Source: Caulobacteraceae bacterium (lineage in GTDB: Bacteria > Pseudomonadota > Alphaproteobacteria > Caulobacterales > Aquidulcibacteraceae). Taken from it: DNA of 64,000 bases. Positions 53,644-63,314 of this stretch are shown here, piece by piece. Both the position numbers and the translations under genes were made by a program. Each line of letters starts with the position of its first letter. Position 1 is the stretch's first letter. The stretch is taken from assembly GCA_016703335.1 (NCBI GenBank), contig JADJCG010000011.1, positions 78,712 through 142,711 on the forward strand, given 5' to 3'. Below the pieces are notes generated by a model. The model did not search any database. It saw only the letters and a program-made list of their open reading frames with translations, and was not told the origin of the DNA.

Positions 53644-54581
53644 CTCGTGCCTCCTCTTTGGTCCCAGAGATCGATGATTTCGGTGATGGCGCGTCCGCCT
53701 TCGCGGCGCGCAATGAACACCACCATGTCGATGGCCGAGGCGATGAGGCGCGTGGGCGGCGTTGTTCGCGCCTCCATGCAAAGATCTTCAAGCCGAGAAA
53801 GCGCGTCTTCGGCGGAATTGGCGTGCAGGCTTAAGAGCCCGCCGGGATGGCCGGTGTTCCAGGCCTTCAACACTTCAAGCGCTGCGCCATCGCGCACTTC
53901 ACCGACGACGATGCGGTCAGGGCGAAGGCGCAATGTCATCTGCACGAGATCGCGAAGGCCGATTTCAGGCGCCGTGCGCTTGGTCAGCAATTGCACTGTG
54001 TTGGTGCTTACGCATTGGAGCTCAGCAGTGTCTTCAAGGATGACGACACGCGCGCCGCCGAACGAAGGCTCGGCGAGGAGCGCGTTTAGAAGCGTGGTCT
54101 TGCCCGATCCCGTGCCCCCGGCGACGACGATGTTTCGTTGAAGCGCAACAGCCGACGCTAAACGATCCGCTTGCGCCTGCGTGGCGATACCGCCAGCGAC
54201 ATAGTCATCGAGGCGATAGATGAGCCGCGGGCGTTTGCGGATGGCGAGGATCGGCGCGCTCGCGAGCGGGGGCAAAACTGCCTGCACACGGGCGGCGCTG
54301 TCAGGCAGAATGGTTGCGAGCGTCGGCCGATCCTCGCCAACGGTTTCGCCGGCTTCGTGCGCCAGCAAACGAATGGCCGCCTCGCGGTCTGGCGCAGAGA
54401 GCGTGTAGGCGGTGCGTTCGAGCCCGCCGCCGACGCGGTCAAACCATATGGCGCCGTCTTCGTTGACGAGCGCTTCGACCACATCATCGGCTTCGAGCGC
54501 ATCGGCGATCGCCGCGCCAAGCGCGCGCTGCAGAGCCGAGCGGCGCCGCGCCGCGCCAATCGAAGCGATCGCGCCGTTCAT
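53640..54581 (-). CDS. trbB: TrbB (VirB11-like ATPase)
   Basis: 313 residues, hexameric secretion ATPase. Walker A is NIVVAGGTGSGKTTLLNALL; the Asp box ARVVILEDTAELQ; Walker B LRPDRIVVGEVRDGAALEVLKAWNTGHPGGLLSLHANSAEDALSRLEDL. Intact and overlapping neighbours at both ends. Confidence 0.93.
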   Translation of the reverse strand: MNGAIASIGAARRRSALQRALGAAIADALEADDVVEALVNEDGAIWFDRVGGGLERTAYTLSAPDREAAIRLLAHEAGETVGEDRPTLATILPDSAARVQAVLPPLASAPILAIRKRPRLIYRLDDYVAGGIATQAQADRLASAVALQRNIVVAGGTGSGKTTLLNALLAEPSFGGARVVILEDTAELQCVSTNTVQLLTKRTAPEIGLRDLVQMTLRLRPDRIVVGEVRDGAALEVLKAWNTGHPGGLLSLHANSAEDALSRLEDLCMEARTTPPTRLIASAIDMVVFIARREGGRAITEIIDLWDQRGGTR

Positions 54582-55027
54582 GTCACGCTCTCCAGCGTTT
54601 CGCGGTGCGCGGCATCTCCGCCATTGAGCGCTGGCGTCACCAATTCGCGCGAGGCGATGGACTTGCCGGGACTGAGACCTTGGGCGACGAAATCCAGAAA
54701 CCGCTCAAAGCGTGCATCGGCGCTGGCTGCCGCGCTTTCTTCCAAGCTCGGATCAATCGGCGGGTTATGTTCAAGCCAGACCCGCACGAAGAGCAGCAGC
54801 ACTTCTTTCACGATGAGCGCTTCGCCGATCGCCTTGTCGAGCCTGGCATCGGTGCGAAAACGCTCGCGTTCGGCAGTGCTGGCGCTCTCAAGCGTGCGTT
54901 TGTCGAAACGCGCTTTCACGGCGTCGGCGATCAAGCTCGATTCCGAACAATGCCTTTCCTTGGCGAGACCCGCGATCCGCTCTTCGAGCGCCGGCGGCAG
55001 ATAGACGGTGATGCCCGATCGCGGCAT
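54578..55027 (-). CDS. CopG-family ribbon-helix-helix protein of the transfer cluster
   Basis: 149 residues with N-terminal RHH region (SGITVYLPPALEERIAGLAKERHCSESSLIADAVKARF), then an extra helical domain (VKEVLLLFVRVWLEHNPPIDPSLEESAAASADARFERFLDFV). CopG genes lie between traG and trbB in many alphaproteobacterial transfer clusters and are thought to regulate them. It starts 2 bases after the traG stop and overlaps trbB. Confidence 0.85.
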   Translation of the reverse strand: MPRSGITVYLPPALEERIAGLAKERHCSESSLIADAVKARFDKRTLESASTAERERFRTDARLDKAIGEALIVKEVLLLFVRVWLEHNPPIDPSLEESAAASADARFERFLDFVAQGLSPGKSIASRELVTPALNGGDAAHRETLESVT

Positions 55028-55029
55028 GT

Positions 55030-57123
55030 TTAAATTCTCCGCGACCGGCGCGGCGGCGCCGGGTGTTCGGCTGGAGGCGATGCAGCAGGCGGCCCGCTCG
55101 CCTCGTTGTGCGCGTGCGGCGGCGGCAGAACAGCGCCATCCGGGCCCCGGAAGCCCGCGAGCGCGAGCTCGGAAATTTTCCGCGGCTTCACCGCTTCGGT
55201 GTCGAAGAGATCGGGCTGGGCTTTGAGCCCCTCTTTGGCCAAGGCGGGCTTTGAGCGCGGCGCCAGCGTGGGCTTCGGCACGAGGCCGATAGCGCGCACG
55301 CTTTGCCAATCATGCACGATGCTCAAGGTCGGCCGCGCGTTGCTTGCCGGACGTAAACGGCGGCGAAAAACTCGCTCTTCGTCAAAGCGCAGTTTCTTGG
55401 CGCGAAGCGGCTTGGCGCCTGAGACGAAGATGATCTGTTCATCGCGCGGCAGAGATCGGACTTGCGCCGGCGTCATCAGCGGCCGGCGCTCTTCGCGCAA
55501 CGTCGTCGTGCCGGACGCCCACCCTAGGATCGGGCGCGGACGGCGGTGACTGACGCTTTCGCGCAGCTCCCAGACTTCACCCGCCATGCGGGAAATGCGT
55601 TCGCTGGTGTCGTCGTCGGCGGCCGCAAACGCCGTGACGATGTGACAATTGTCGAGGATCACATTTTCGCGGCCATAGGCCTTGGTGATGTGATGCAGCG
55701 ACTGGCACACGAGCAGGGCCTTAAGGCCATAGCCCGCCATTGCGCCCATCATCACCTCGAAGAAGGGCATGCGGCCAAGCATTGGAAATTCGTCGAGCAG
55801 CAACAGCATGCGATGGCGCTTCGTCCTGCCTTGCGCATCACGGGTCTGGTGCTCCATCAGAGCGCGCGCGATCTGGTTGATGAGGAGGCGCATCAACGGC
55901 ACCAGGCGAAGCGCGTCCGAAGGCGGCGGCTGCAAAAAGAGCGTGACCGGCCGGGCGCCGCACATGAGGTCGCCGATGCGAAAGTCAGAGGTCGCGGTTT
56001 TCCGCGCTACGATCTCGTCGGCGAAGAGACCGAAAAAACTTTCCGCTGTCGCCTTGATGCCCGATTGCATGCGTTCCTCCCCGGCCAGGAAGCTCCCGGC
56101 CGCGTGCAACACTTCGGGATGGACTTCGGGCGCGCCGCTCGTGGGCGAGATGCGGTGATAGACCGACTTCATCGCTTGGGCGGTGGCGTCGAGATCGCGG
56201 AGCCTCTCGCGCACCACGGCAAGCGTCTTGCGTTCAACGGGCTCGACATAAAGAACGTGGAGGATGACGCCGACCAAGACGTGCTTGGCGGAGCGGTCCC
56301 AAAAGTCCTGGTGACGGGCGTCGCCTGCCGGATCGACCAGGATCTCGACAATATTTTGAACGTCGCGCACCTCATCGGCGCCGCGGCGAACTTCGAGGAG
56401 CGGATTGAAGGCGTGGGAGTCTGCGTGCGTCGGCGCAAAACGAAGCACTGGGCCTAGGGTTTCGCGGAATCCAGCTGTGCCTGGAAAGTCGTGCCGGTCG
56501 TCGCCGTCGGCGAGCTCGCTCTTTATGTCGAGAACCAGGGCCGAATGCGGCCAAGCCAACAAGGTCGGCACCACCTGCCCCCTGCCCTTGCCTGATCGCG
56601 AGGCGCCGATCAGCAATTGATGTTCGGGGCCGTCGAAGCAGAGAATTTCGCCGTCGAGCTTGCCGAGCACGGCGCCCAAAGGCGCAAAGAGCCCGCATGC
56701 CTTTGCTTCCTCGAAATCACCCCAGGCGCCGGGAGCAAAGGGTTTCATCTCGTGACCGCGGCGCATGATAAACGCCATCGCCACGCAAGCGGTGATGAAG
56801 CTCACGAGCACGATGAGCACGCCGATGGCAAAGGGGCGCGGATACGCCTCACTCCAACGCGCGTGCCAGAGAAATATTTGCCAGGGGGCGTAGAGGCGGA
56901 CGCCGCCTATGGTGATCACGGGATCGCCCAATGCCGGCTGATGATCGAACACGTCGGCGATGAACGAGGACGCCCAGATCAACGCTCCTAGGCTGATCGC
57001 TCCTCCCGCGCTGATCGCCATTGCCCGCCGCATCACGTTCGCTCCCAATACCGGCGCGGGGTTCGTCTCATTCCGCGTCCGCCAGTCGCGTGCGAGCAAA
57101 CGCGCGGCGCGCGTCACGCTCAA
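55030..57123 (-). CDS. traG: TraG/VirD4 coupling protein
   Basis: Up to 697 residues. Two N-terminal membrane helices (SLGALIWASSFIADVF, FAIGVLIVLVSFITACVAMAF) then ATPase domain with Walker A in LLIGASRSGKGRGQVVPTLLAW and Walker B in HRMLLLLDEFPMLGRMPFFEVMMGAMAGYGLKALLVCQSLHHI. It links DNA cargo to the channel. The start may be the TTG at 57123 or an ATG at 57033 (MRRAMAISAGG). No relaxase gene lies upstream in the window. Confidence 0.9.
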   Translation of the reverse strand: MSVTRAARLLARDWRTRNETNPAPVLGANVMRRAMAISAGGAISLGALIWASSFIADVFDHQPALGDPVITIGGVRLYAPWQIFLWHARWSEAYPRPFAIGVLIVLVSFITACVAMAFIMRRGHEMKPFAPGAWGDFEEAKACGLFAPLGAVLGKLDGEILCFDGPEHQLLIGASRSGKGRGQVVPTLLAWPHSALVLDIKSELADGDDRHDFPGTAGFRETLGPVLRFAPTHADSHAFNPLLEVRRGADEVRDVQNIVEILVDPAGDARHQDFWDRSAKHVLVGVILHVLYVEPVERKTLAVVRERLRDLDATAQAMKSVYHRISPTSGAPEVHPEVLHAAGSFLAGEERMQSGIKATAESFFGLFADEIVARKTATSDFRIGDLMCGARPVTLFLQPPPSDALRLVPLMRLLINQIARALMEHQTRDAQGRTKRHRMLLLLDEFPMLGRMPFFEVMMGAMAGYGLKALLVCQSLHHITKAYGRENVILDNCHIVTAFAAADDDTSERISRMAGEVWELRESVSHRRPRPILGWASGTTTLREERRPLMTPAQVRSLPRDEQIIFVSGAKPLRAKKLRFDEERVFRRRLRPASNARPTLSIVHDWQSVRAIGLVPKPTLAPRSKPALAKEGLKAQPDLFDTEAVKPRKISELALAGFRGPDGAVLPPPHAHNEASGPPAASPPAEHPAPPRRSRRI

Positions 57124-57215
57124 CGGGTCCCACGGGACCTATTGATCAACGCGAGATGTTGTGATCCGTGGCTTGAAAAATCGCGTCTTTGGCGAAACGC
57201 GCCGGGTGCTTCACC

Positions 57216-57238
57216 GCGTCATGACGTCAGCATGACGC
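57216..57238 (-). terminator. Inverted repeat between traG and the DUF983 gene
   Basis: Arms GCGTCATG (57216-57223) and CATGACGC (57231-57238) with a 7-base loop lie just past the DUF983 stop. There is no T-rich tail, so intrinsic termination is only possible, not clear. Another short palindrome (GGTCCCACGGGACC) lies at about 57126-57139, near the traG start. Confidence 0.4.
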
Positions 57239-57257
57239 CCGCGAAACGTCAGCCGCA

Positions 57258-57632
57258 TCAGGTATTGGGAACATCCAAAGCCCACAGCAGTCCGATCGCC
57301 GCGCCTTTTGTGCGCGGCAGCAACACAAAAGCCGTCGCCAATGCCGCGGCGATTGTCGCGTAGAGCGCCCAATCCGCGAGCGTCTCATCGAGAGACAACA
57401 CGAAGGTGAGCGGCGTAAACACGAGGCCGACAAAGAACGTGACGAGGTAGGGCGCAAAGTCCGCTGTCTGATAGCGGGCCAAATCCTCGCCGCACACGCT
57501 GCAGGCAGCGACCGGGGAAATGTAGCCGCGGATGACGGGCCCTCGTCCGCAGGCGGAACAACGCCCAATGAAGCCGCGCATAATCGCACGGCCGAGGACG
57601 CGCGCCGGCGCCGGGGTTTGATTATGGCTCAT
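57258..57632 (-). CDS. DUF983-family zinc-ribbon membrane protein
   Basis: 124 residues: GRAIMRGFIGRCSACGRGPVIRGYISPVAACSVCGEDLARY (two CxxC pairs, a zinc-ribbon-like head) followed by two membrane helices (YLVTFFVGLVFTPLTFVLSL, LYATIAAALATAFVLLPRTKGAAIGLLWAL). DUF983 proteins are often near cytochrome oxidase genes. Here it overlaps the 3' end of the methyltransferase-like gene. Function unknown. Confidence 0.9.
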   Translation of the reverse strand: MSHNQTPAPARVLGRAIMRGFIGRCSACGRGPVIRGYISPVAACSVCGEDLARYQTADFAPYLVTFFVGLVFTPLTFVLSLDETLADWALYATIAAALATAFVLLPRTKGAAIGLLWALDVPNT

Positions 57633-58374
57633 CGCGCGCTTTTGGTTTCGGTTCGGCGCCGCGTCGCGTCTCGGCGCGCAGAGACATGAGATAAGTGCGC
57701 GTCTCCGCCGGTCGCTGCGAAAGATCATGCGCGTCAAGGACATCGGTCGGTCCGAGCGCGCGAACGTGCAAAACCTCATTGCCCTCCCATCCAAGGTCAG
57801 CGCTGTAGAGCGTAATGTTAAGGCCACGCGCGGCGATCTTTCTTGCCAGTGCTCGGCCCCACGGCGGAGCGCCGTCCTCGTGCACGAGATTGAGCACAAG
57901 CGACCCATCCGGGCAGACGCGCCGCAACACCTCGATCAGGACATCGGCGTCATTGAATGGGGCAACGAGGCCATCGGCATTGCACGCGTCAACGACAACC
58001 GCATCGTAGAAAGTGTTGCATGCTTCGATGAAGGAAAATGCCTCGGTGGTGAGCCATTGTACGCGTTCGTCGAGATCGAAATAGGTGCGAGCGAGTTCTT
58101 CGGCAGCGGGATCGACATCGATAACGGTGACGCTACAGCCCTGCCGGGCGAGCATTGTCGCCAGACTGCCCCCGCCCCCACCGATCAAAAGCACAGTCCG
58201 CGCCGCTTTGAGCAAGAGCTTGGCGGCGTGAACGTAACCGAACACGCTGACGCCATCGGCCTGCACCATCGTTTGCACGCTGTCTCGGAGGCAATAGAGC
58301 CGCGCGCCATCGCTCTTGCGTTCAAGGATACGAATCGGACCAAATACGCCCTCGCGGCGCGCCAGGACGCGCAT
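57622..58374 (-). CDS. Spermidine-synthase-like (SpeE-fold) protein
   Basis: 250 residues with a Rossmann-type SAM/dcSAM site: RTVLLIGGGGGSLATMLARQGCSVTVIDVDPAAEELARTYF, then TFYDAVVVDACNADGLVAPFNDADVLIEVLRRVCPDGSLVLNLVHEDG. This matches the spermidine synthase-like family, but the N-terminus (GARLYCLRDSVQTMVQADGVSVFGYVHAAKLLL) is shorter and no substrate can be assigned. It starts directly after the SulP stop (TAG then ATG). Confidence 0.8.
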   Translation of the reverse strand: MRVLARREGVFGPIRILERKSDGARLYCLRDSVQTMVQADGVSVFGYVHAAKLLLKAARTVLLIGGGGGSLATMLARQGCSVTVIDVDPAAEELARTYFDLDERVQWLTTEAFSFIEACNTFYDAVVVDACNADGLVAPFNDADVLIEVLRRVCPDGSLVLNLVHEDGAPPWGRALARKIAARGLNITLYSADLGWEGNEVLHVRALGPTDVLDAHDLSQRPAETRTYLMSLRAETRRGAEPKPKARDEP

Positions 58375-60106
58375 CTATTCGGCCCGCTCGGCGACAGCTT
58401 GCGCTGCATGCTTCAGTGCATCTTCATAGAGCGGCACATCGCGCACATTCGCCAACCCCAGCACACCCATGCGCTTTAGAACCTCTCGGGCGCCGGAATT
58501 CAGTTCGGTGATGAAGACCGCCGTATTGTGGGTCTGACACCGCTTCAAAAAACGCATAAGCGCCCCTACTCCCGATGCATCGACCATCGGCACGGCGTCG
58601 AAGCGAAGGATGAAGGCTTTCGGCGGTGGGAACGCGGCCTCGAACGCATCGTTCAAGCGGGCTTGCCGCGCCGAAGAACAAGGCGCCGCGCAATTCGAAC
58701 ATCTCAACGCCCTTGGGCAATTCTTGGCGCGCATGATAGGCGCCGCGCCCCGGCGTGGTGAAATCATCCTGATCTTTCTCCAGGATCGACACGCCCTTTT
58801 GAATGCCCGTGCTTTCAGCCATGCGGTGCATGAAGATGATTGCGGCAAGCACGATGCCGACTTCGATGGCGACGGTGAGATCGACCAGCACCGTCAAGCC
58901 AAAGGTGGCGAGCAATACAACGCGATCCCCGACCGGGCCGCTCAACAGATGGCGGAAGCGCTCATGCTCACTCATGTTCCAGGCGACGATCACGAGCACG
59001 GCGGCGAGGCTTGCGAGCGGCACAAAAGCCATCAGCGGACCCAGCGCCAACATACTCAAGAGGATGAAGACGGCATGCAGCATCCCGGCGATGGGCGTGC
59101 GCGCGCCGGCACGGATGTTGGTCGCCGTACGCGCGATCGCGCCAGTGGCGGAGATGCCGCCGAAGAGACCGGATGCGATATTGGCGACGCCCTGGGCCAC
59201 GAGTTCGCAATTGGAGCGATGCCGCCGGCCCGTCATGCCGTCAGCGACCATCGCAGAAAGCAGGCTCTCAACGCCAGCAAGAAAGGCAATGGTGAGCGCC
59301 GGCTGGAAAAGTTCGCGTACGCGCTCGAAGGTGACGATCGGAAATATCGGCGCCGGCAACGTTGAAGGCACGCCGCCAAAGCGCGAGCCGATGGTCTCGA
59401 CAGGAAATGCAAAGATCGCCACGAGCGCCGCTGCGCCGCCGACCGCGATCAAAAAACCAGGCAGCTTAGGCGCGTATTTGCGCGACAAGACGATGGTGGC
59501 GAGCGCGCCGGCGGCAACAGCAATTGCAGGCCAGGCAAGAGAGTCGCGCGCCGCCCAAAAGGCTTCGAGTTTGGCGATGAACTCCGCCGGCACGGCCTCC
59601 ATTTGCAGCCCGAACAGGTCCCGCAGCTGGCTGGTGAAGATGATGACGGCGATGCCGGCGGTGAAGCCGGTCACGACCGGTTCGGGGATGTACTTGATCC
59701 AATCGCCGAACCGCAGCAGCCCGGCGATGATCAGCAACACGCCCGCCATCATGGTGGCAAGCACCAGCCCGTCGAAGCCGTAACGCTGGATGACGCCGTA
59801 GACGACGACGATGAAAGCCCCGGTCGGTCCGCCGATCTGAAACCGCGAGCCGCCCAGCGCCGAAATCAAAAAGCCTGCGACTACGGCTGTGATCAGCCCT
59901 TTGTCCGGCGTGGCGCCGGACGCAATGGCAATCGCCATGGCGAGGGGAAGTGCAACAATCGCAACCGTGAGCCCAGCCACAGCGTCGGCGCGAAAGTCGC
60001 CGAACCGATAGCCCTCCTGGGCGATTACGGTGATCGATTTCGGAATGAAGATGCGCCAATCGGTCTTCGGCGCTGCCGAAGCGATGGCCGGACGCTCCAC
60101 ACTCAT
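58375..60106 (-). CDS. SulP-family anion transporter with STAS domain, frameshifted
   Basis: About 577 residues. The transport domain begins FRADAVAGLTVAIVALPLAMAIAIASGATPDKGLITAVVAGFLISALGGSRFQIGGPTGAFIVVVYGVIQ; hallmark residues are clear. At about 58665 one base shift separates FELRGALFFGAAS from the STAS domain, which continues LNDAFEAAFPPPKAFILRFDAVPMVDASGVGALMRFLKRC. Substrate could be sulfate, bicarbonate or other anions. Start ATG 60106. Confidence 0.9.
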
Positions 60107-60113
60107 GGCGTGA

Positions 60114-60429
60114 TCACGCCGGGAGCTCCGAACGTTTGCGCTTAGCCCCCGCTGCCGCCGAAGGCGTACGCGTGAGCGGCAAAGTGGAATCGCTTAGCCG
60201 CACCCCACGCCCGCCGCCGGTGCTGATTGAGTTCTCGCTGATGAGTTCGATGCCAGCCAGTTCGAGCGCCGATACGACCTTGGTCAGCGTGTCGATGACG
60301 CCCCTGACATAGCCTCGCTCGCCTCCATCCGCTGGATCGTCGGCAAGGACACCCCGGCGAGGTCCGCCAGGTCCGCTGGTCAATTCCAAGCAGAGCGCGC
60401 GCGGCGCGCAATTGGGCAGGCGTGAGCAT
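60114..60429 (-). CDS. Small XRE-type HTH regulator, two frameshifts
   Basis: About 105 residues when two missing bases are restored (near 60360 and 60313): MLTPAQLRAARALLGIDQR, LADLAGVSLPTIQRMEASEG and YVRGVIDTLTKVVSALELAGIELISENS. This is the compact XRE type with one helix-turn-helix and a short helical tail seen next to transporter genes in alphaproteobacteria. It ends 7 bases upstream of the SulP start, so the two may be co-transcribed. Confidence 0.7.
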
Positions 60430-60611
60430 GCCGATGATGTCTCATACATCACTCATAATGTCCAGACACGCGATTATCACGCTCTTACCGGCTCTAATGA
60501 GGGTTTTAACTTGCCTGGAGGCGTTCGCGCAGATATCGAGCCTCATCCTTTCATTTCGCGGCAGATCCGCCTCGTGCGGCGCTTGCCCCAGACCTCGGAG
60601 CATCCCGCCCC

Positions 60612-62438
60612 TTGTCGCTTTCCGCATTAGCCGCCCAATCGAGCCCGCCCACCCGCCACAAGCGCCTGTTGGCCTGGGTTGAGGAGATCGCGGCGCTGAC
60701 CAAGCCGGAGCGCATACGTTGGTGCGACGGCTCCGATGCGGAATGGAATGTCCTCAGCCGCCGGCTGGTAGAAGCGGGAACGCTGCGACGGCTCGATCCA
60801 GCCAAACGCCCAAACTCATTCTGGGCCGCGTCTGACCCGCGCGATGTGGCGCGCGTGGAAAGCCGCACCTTCATCTGCGCTGAAGAAGAGATCAACGCCG
60901 GCCCCACCAACAATTGGGTCGCTCCCGATGTGATGCGTGCGACGCTCAACGAGAAGTTCGCCGGCTGCATGCGCGGACGAACCATGTACGTCGTCCCCTT
61001 CTCGATGGGCCCCATCGGCTCACCAATCAGCGCGCTTGGCGTCGAGATTACCGATAGCCCCTATGTTGTTCTCTCCATGCGCATCATGACCCGGATGGGC
61101 GATGCCGCCCTGAAGGCGATGGGGACCGATGGCTTCTTCGTGCCCGCCGTGCACTCGGTCGGCGCACCGCTCTGGCCGTGGCAAGAGGATGTCGCTTGGC
61201 CTTGCAACGACGACAAGTACATCGTGCATTTTCCAGAAACGCGTGAGATTTGGAGCTATGGCTCGGGCTATGGCGGCAACGCCCTGCTCGGCAAGAAATG
61301 CTACGCGCTGCGCATTGCGTCCGTGATGGCCCGCGATGAAGGCTGGCTTGCCGAGCACATGCTCATCTTAAAGCTCACCTCGCCCGAGAACGAGGTGCAT
61401 TACATCGCCGCTGCGTTCCCAAGCGCCTGCGGCAAAACCAATCTCGCTATGCTGCAGCCGACGCTTCCAGGCTGGAAAGCGGAAACTATCGGCGACGACA
61501 TCTGCTGGATGCGCTTTGGCAAGGATGGACGCTTGCGCGCCATCAATCCCGAGGCCGGATTCTTTGGCGTGGCGCCGGGCACCGGCTTGAAGACCAACGC
61601 AAACGCGATGGGCTCGATGCAGGCCAACACGATTTTCACCAACACAGCGCTCACCGCCGACGGCGACGTGTGGTGGGAAGGCCTTTCCGAGACGCCGCCG
61701 GAAAATCTCACCGATTGGAAAGGGCGGAAATGGTCGCCCGATCTGGGCGAACCCGCAGCACACCCCAATGCACGCTTCGCCTGCCCCGCTTCGCAATGTC
61801 CAATCATCGCGCCGGAATGGGAAGACCCCGAAGGCGTCCCACTCTCGGCGATCCTGTTTGGCGGACGCAGAGCGACAACCGCGCCGCTCGTCACCGAAGC
61901 CTTCGATTGGGAGCACGGCGTCTTCCTCGCGTCCAATGTCGCGTCGGAAGGCACTGCTGCTGCGGAAAGTAAGATCGGCGAAGTGCGGCGCGACCCGTTC
62001 GCGATGCTGCCGTTCTGCGGCTACAATATGGGCGATTATTTCGCGCATTGGCTGAAAATCGGCGCGACGGCACCGGACCCGGAAAAGTTGCCGCGCATCT
62101 TCTACGTCAACTGGTTCCGCAAGAATGACGCCGGCAAATTCGTCTGGCCCGGCTTCGGCGACAACATCCGCGTGCTGGCGTGGATTGTGGATCGCTTGAG
62201 GGGGAGCGGGGAAGCGCGGGACACGCCGATCGGCCGCGTCCCCGCTTCCCATGCGCTCGACCTCTCCGGGCTTTCGATCGCCGGCGCCGATCTCGACGCC
62301 GTGCTCGACGTGAACGGGGACGAGTGGAAGGACGAGTATCCGCGCATCGTTGAACACTACGCGCGTTATGGAGACCGGCTTCCATCGCAGCTGCAGGGCC
62401 AGCTTCATGCGCTGAAGCTTCGGCTGGACGCACTTTAG
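60612..62438 (+). CDS. pckG: Phosphoenolpyruvate carboxykinase (GTP)
   Basis: 608 residues. It converts oxaloacetate to PEP with GTP. Conserved elements: RTMYVVPFSMGPIGSPISALGVEITDSPYVVLSM, the phosphate loop AAFPSACGKTNLAML, GDDICWMRFGKDG, NPEAGFFGVAPGT and the Arg/nucleotide region RIFYVNWFRKNDAGKFVWPGFGDNIRVL. The start appears to be TTG at 60612 (MSLSALAAQS). Intact. The 180 bases upstream hold no other gene. Confidence 0.95.
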   Translation: MSLSALAAQSSPPTRHKRLLAWVEEIAALTKPERIRWCDGSDAEWNVLSRRLVEAGTLRRLDPAKRPNSFWAASDPRDVARVESRTFICAEEEINAGPTNNWVAPDVMRATLNEKFAGCMRGRTMYVVPFSMGPIGSPISALGVEITDSPYVVLSMRIMTRMGDAALKAMGTDGFFVPAVHSVGAPLWPWQEDVAWPCNDDKYIVHFPETREIWSYGSGYGGNALLGKKCYALRIASVMARDEGWLAEHMLILKLTSPENEVHYIAAAFPSACGKTNLAMLQPTLPGWKAETIGDDICWMRFGKDGRLRAINPEAGFFGVAPGTGLKTNANAMGSMQANTIFTNTALTADGDVWWEGLSETPPENLTDWKGRKWSPDLGEPAAHPNARFACPASQCPIIAPEWEDPEGVPLSAILFGGRRATTAPLVTEAFDWEHGVFLASNVASEGTAAAESKIGEVRRDPFAMLPFCGYNMGDYFAHWLKIGATAPDPEKLPRIFYVNWFRKNDAGKFVWPGFGDNIRVLAWIVDRLRGSGEARDTPIGRVPASHALDLSGLSIAGADLDAVLDVNGDEWKDEYPRIVEHYARYGDRLPSQLQGQLHALKLRLDAL

Positions 62439-62440
62439 TC

Positions 62441-62629
62441 TTGAGCGCTCGGCTGCGAACCGGCGATCTCTTAATAGAGCACGCAGAACCGAATGCGCGT
62501 TGGCGCGTCGCCGATTACTGGCGCGATGTCGTTGAGCTGGAGAGCCTGGACGGATCGGGACAGCGGCGATTTCTTTATCAAGACGAGTTCGCCAGTGGCG
62601 CTCGCTTCCGCCTCGCCTCCCGCGACTGA
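62441..62629 (+). CDS. Small hypothetical protein after pckG
   Basis: 62 residues from a TTG two bases after the pckG stop: acidic/basic mixed sequence (RTGDLLIEHAEPNARWRVADYWRDVVELESLDGSGQRRFLYQDEFASGARF) that looks like a small beta-rich domain. No homologue recognised. Tight spacing and sensible composition support it; convergent overlap on the opposite strand does not arise. Confidence 0.45.
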   Translation: MSARLRTGDLLIEHAEPNARWRVADYWRDVVELESLDGSGQRRFLYQDEFASGARFRLASRD

Positions 62630-62637
62630 AAACCGGA

Positions 62638-62976
62638 TTAGACCTTTCTCACGAACTCAGACTTCAACTTCATCGCCCCTATGCCGTCGATGCGGCAGTC
62701 GATGTCGTGGTCGCCGCCGACGAGACGGATGTTCTTGACCTTCGTGCCGACTTTCACGACTTGCGATGAGCCCTTGATCTTCAGGTCCTTGATCACTGTG
62801 ACGGTGTCGCCGTCTTGCAGCGGATTGCCATTGGCGTCGCGTATGCCGCCGGCCTCCGCCTCGGCGGCGTCGGCCACGGGCGACCACTCGTGCGCGCACT
62901 CCGGGCACACAAGAAGGCTCCCGTCTTCGTAAGACAGGGATGACTGGCATTTAGGACAGGGCGGAAGATTGCTCAT
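62638..62976 (-). CDS. PhnA/YjdM-like zinc-ribbon protein
   Basis: 112 residues: CPKCQSSLSYEDGSLLVCPECAHEW (zinc ribbon, residues about 7-31) followed by the PhnA domain GNPLQDGDTVTVIKDLKIKGSSQVVKVGTKVKNIRLVGGDHDIDCRIDGIGAMKLKSEFVRKV. The family is often called alkylphosphonate utilisation protein PhnA, although its role is not established. Start ATG 62976 chosen over upstream Met. Confidence 0.9.
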   Translation of the reverse strand: MSNLPPCPKCQSSLSYEDGSLLVCPECAHEWSPVADAAEAEAGGIRDANGNPLQDGDTVTVIKDLKIKGSSQVVKVGTKVKNIRLVGGDHDIDCRIDGIGAMKLKSEFVRKV

Positions 62977-62995
62977 CTGGGTCGACTCTAACTCT

Positions 62996-63184
62996 TCAAG
63001 GCGACGAAAAACGAAATTGCACGCGACCGGCATCCTCGGGACTGACGGCCTTTGCTTGTAGCGCTAGGCGCCAAGCTTCCTCAAAAAGGTCACGCGTGGT
63101 GGCGACAGCGCCTCGGCCAGCGACGCTGACGAGGCCATGCCACTTAAGGACGCCGTCGCAGAGGAGAAAAACTTCGCGGGCCAT
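62996..63184 (-). CDS. Small hypothetical protein
   Basis: 62 residues from ATG 63184 (MAREVFLLCDGVLKWHGLVSVAGRGAVATTRDLFEEAWRLALQAKAVSPEDAGRVQFRF). No clear ribosome-binding site; an earlier Met at 63220 is possible. Composition is protein-like and the frame lies between two genes on the same strand. Not recognised. Confidence 0.4.
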   Translation of the reverse strand: MAREVFLLCDGVLKWHGLVSVAGRGAVATTRDLFEEAWRLALQAKAVSPEDAGRVQFRFSSP

Positions 63185-63314
63185 GCGAAGCATCGTAGCA
63201 GACCTGCATCGCCATCCCATCAGAGCCTGAGCGCGGCTGATGCTCGCAGTCGCTTAACTGTCATTAGACATGGTCCAACGCCAAGACACGAACATCCGCA
63301 CGGACGCGCGCTGA

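Noticed and set aside
57126..57139. GGTCCCACGGGACC palindrome as a transfer origin
   Set aside because: Too short, and there is no relaxase gene or nic-like motif next to it.
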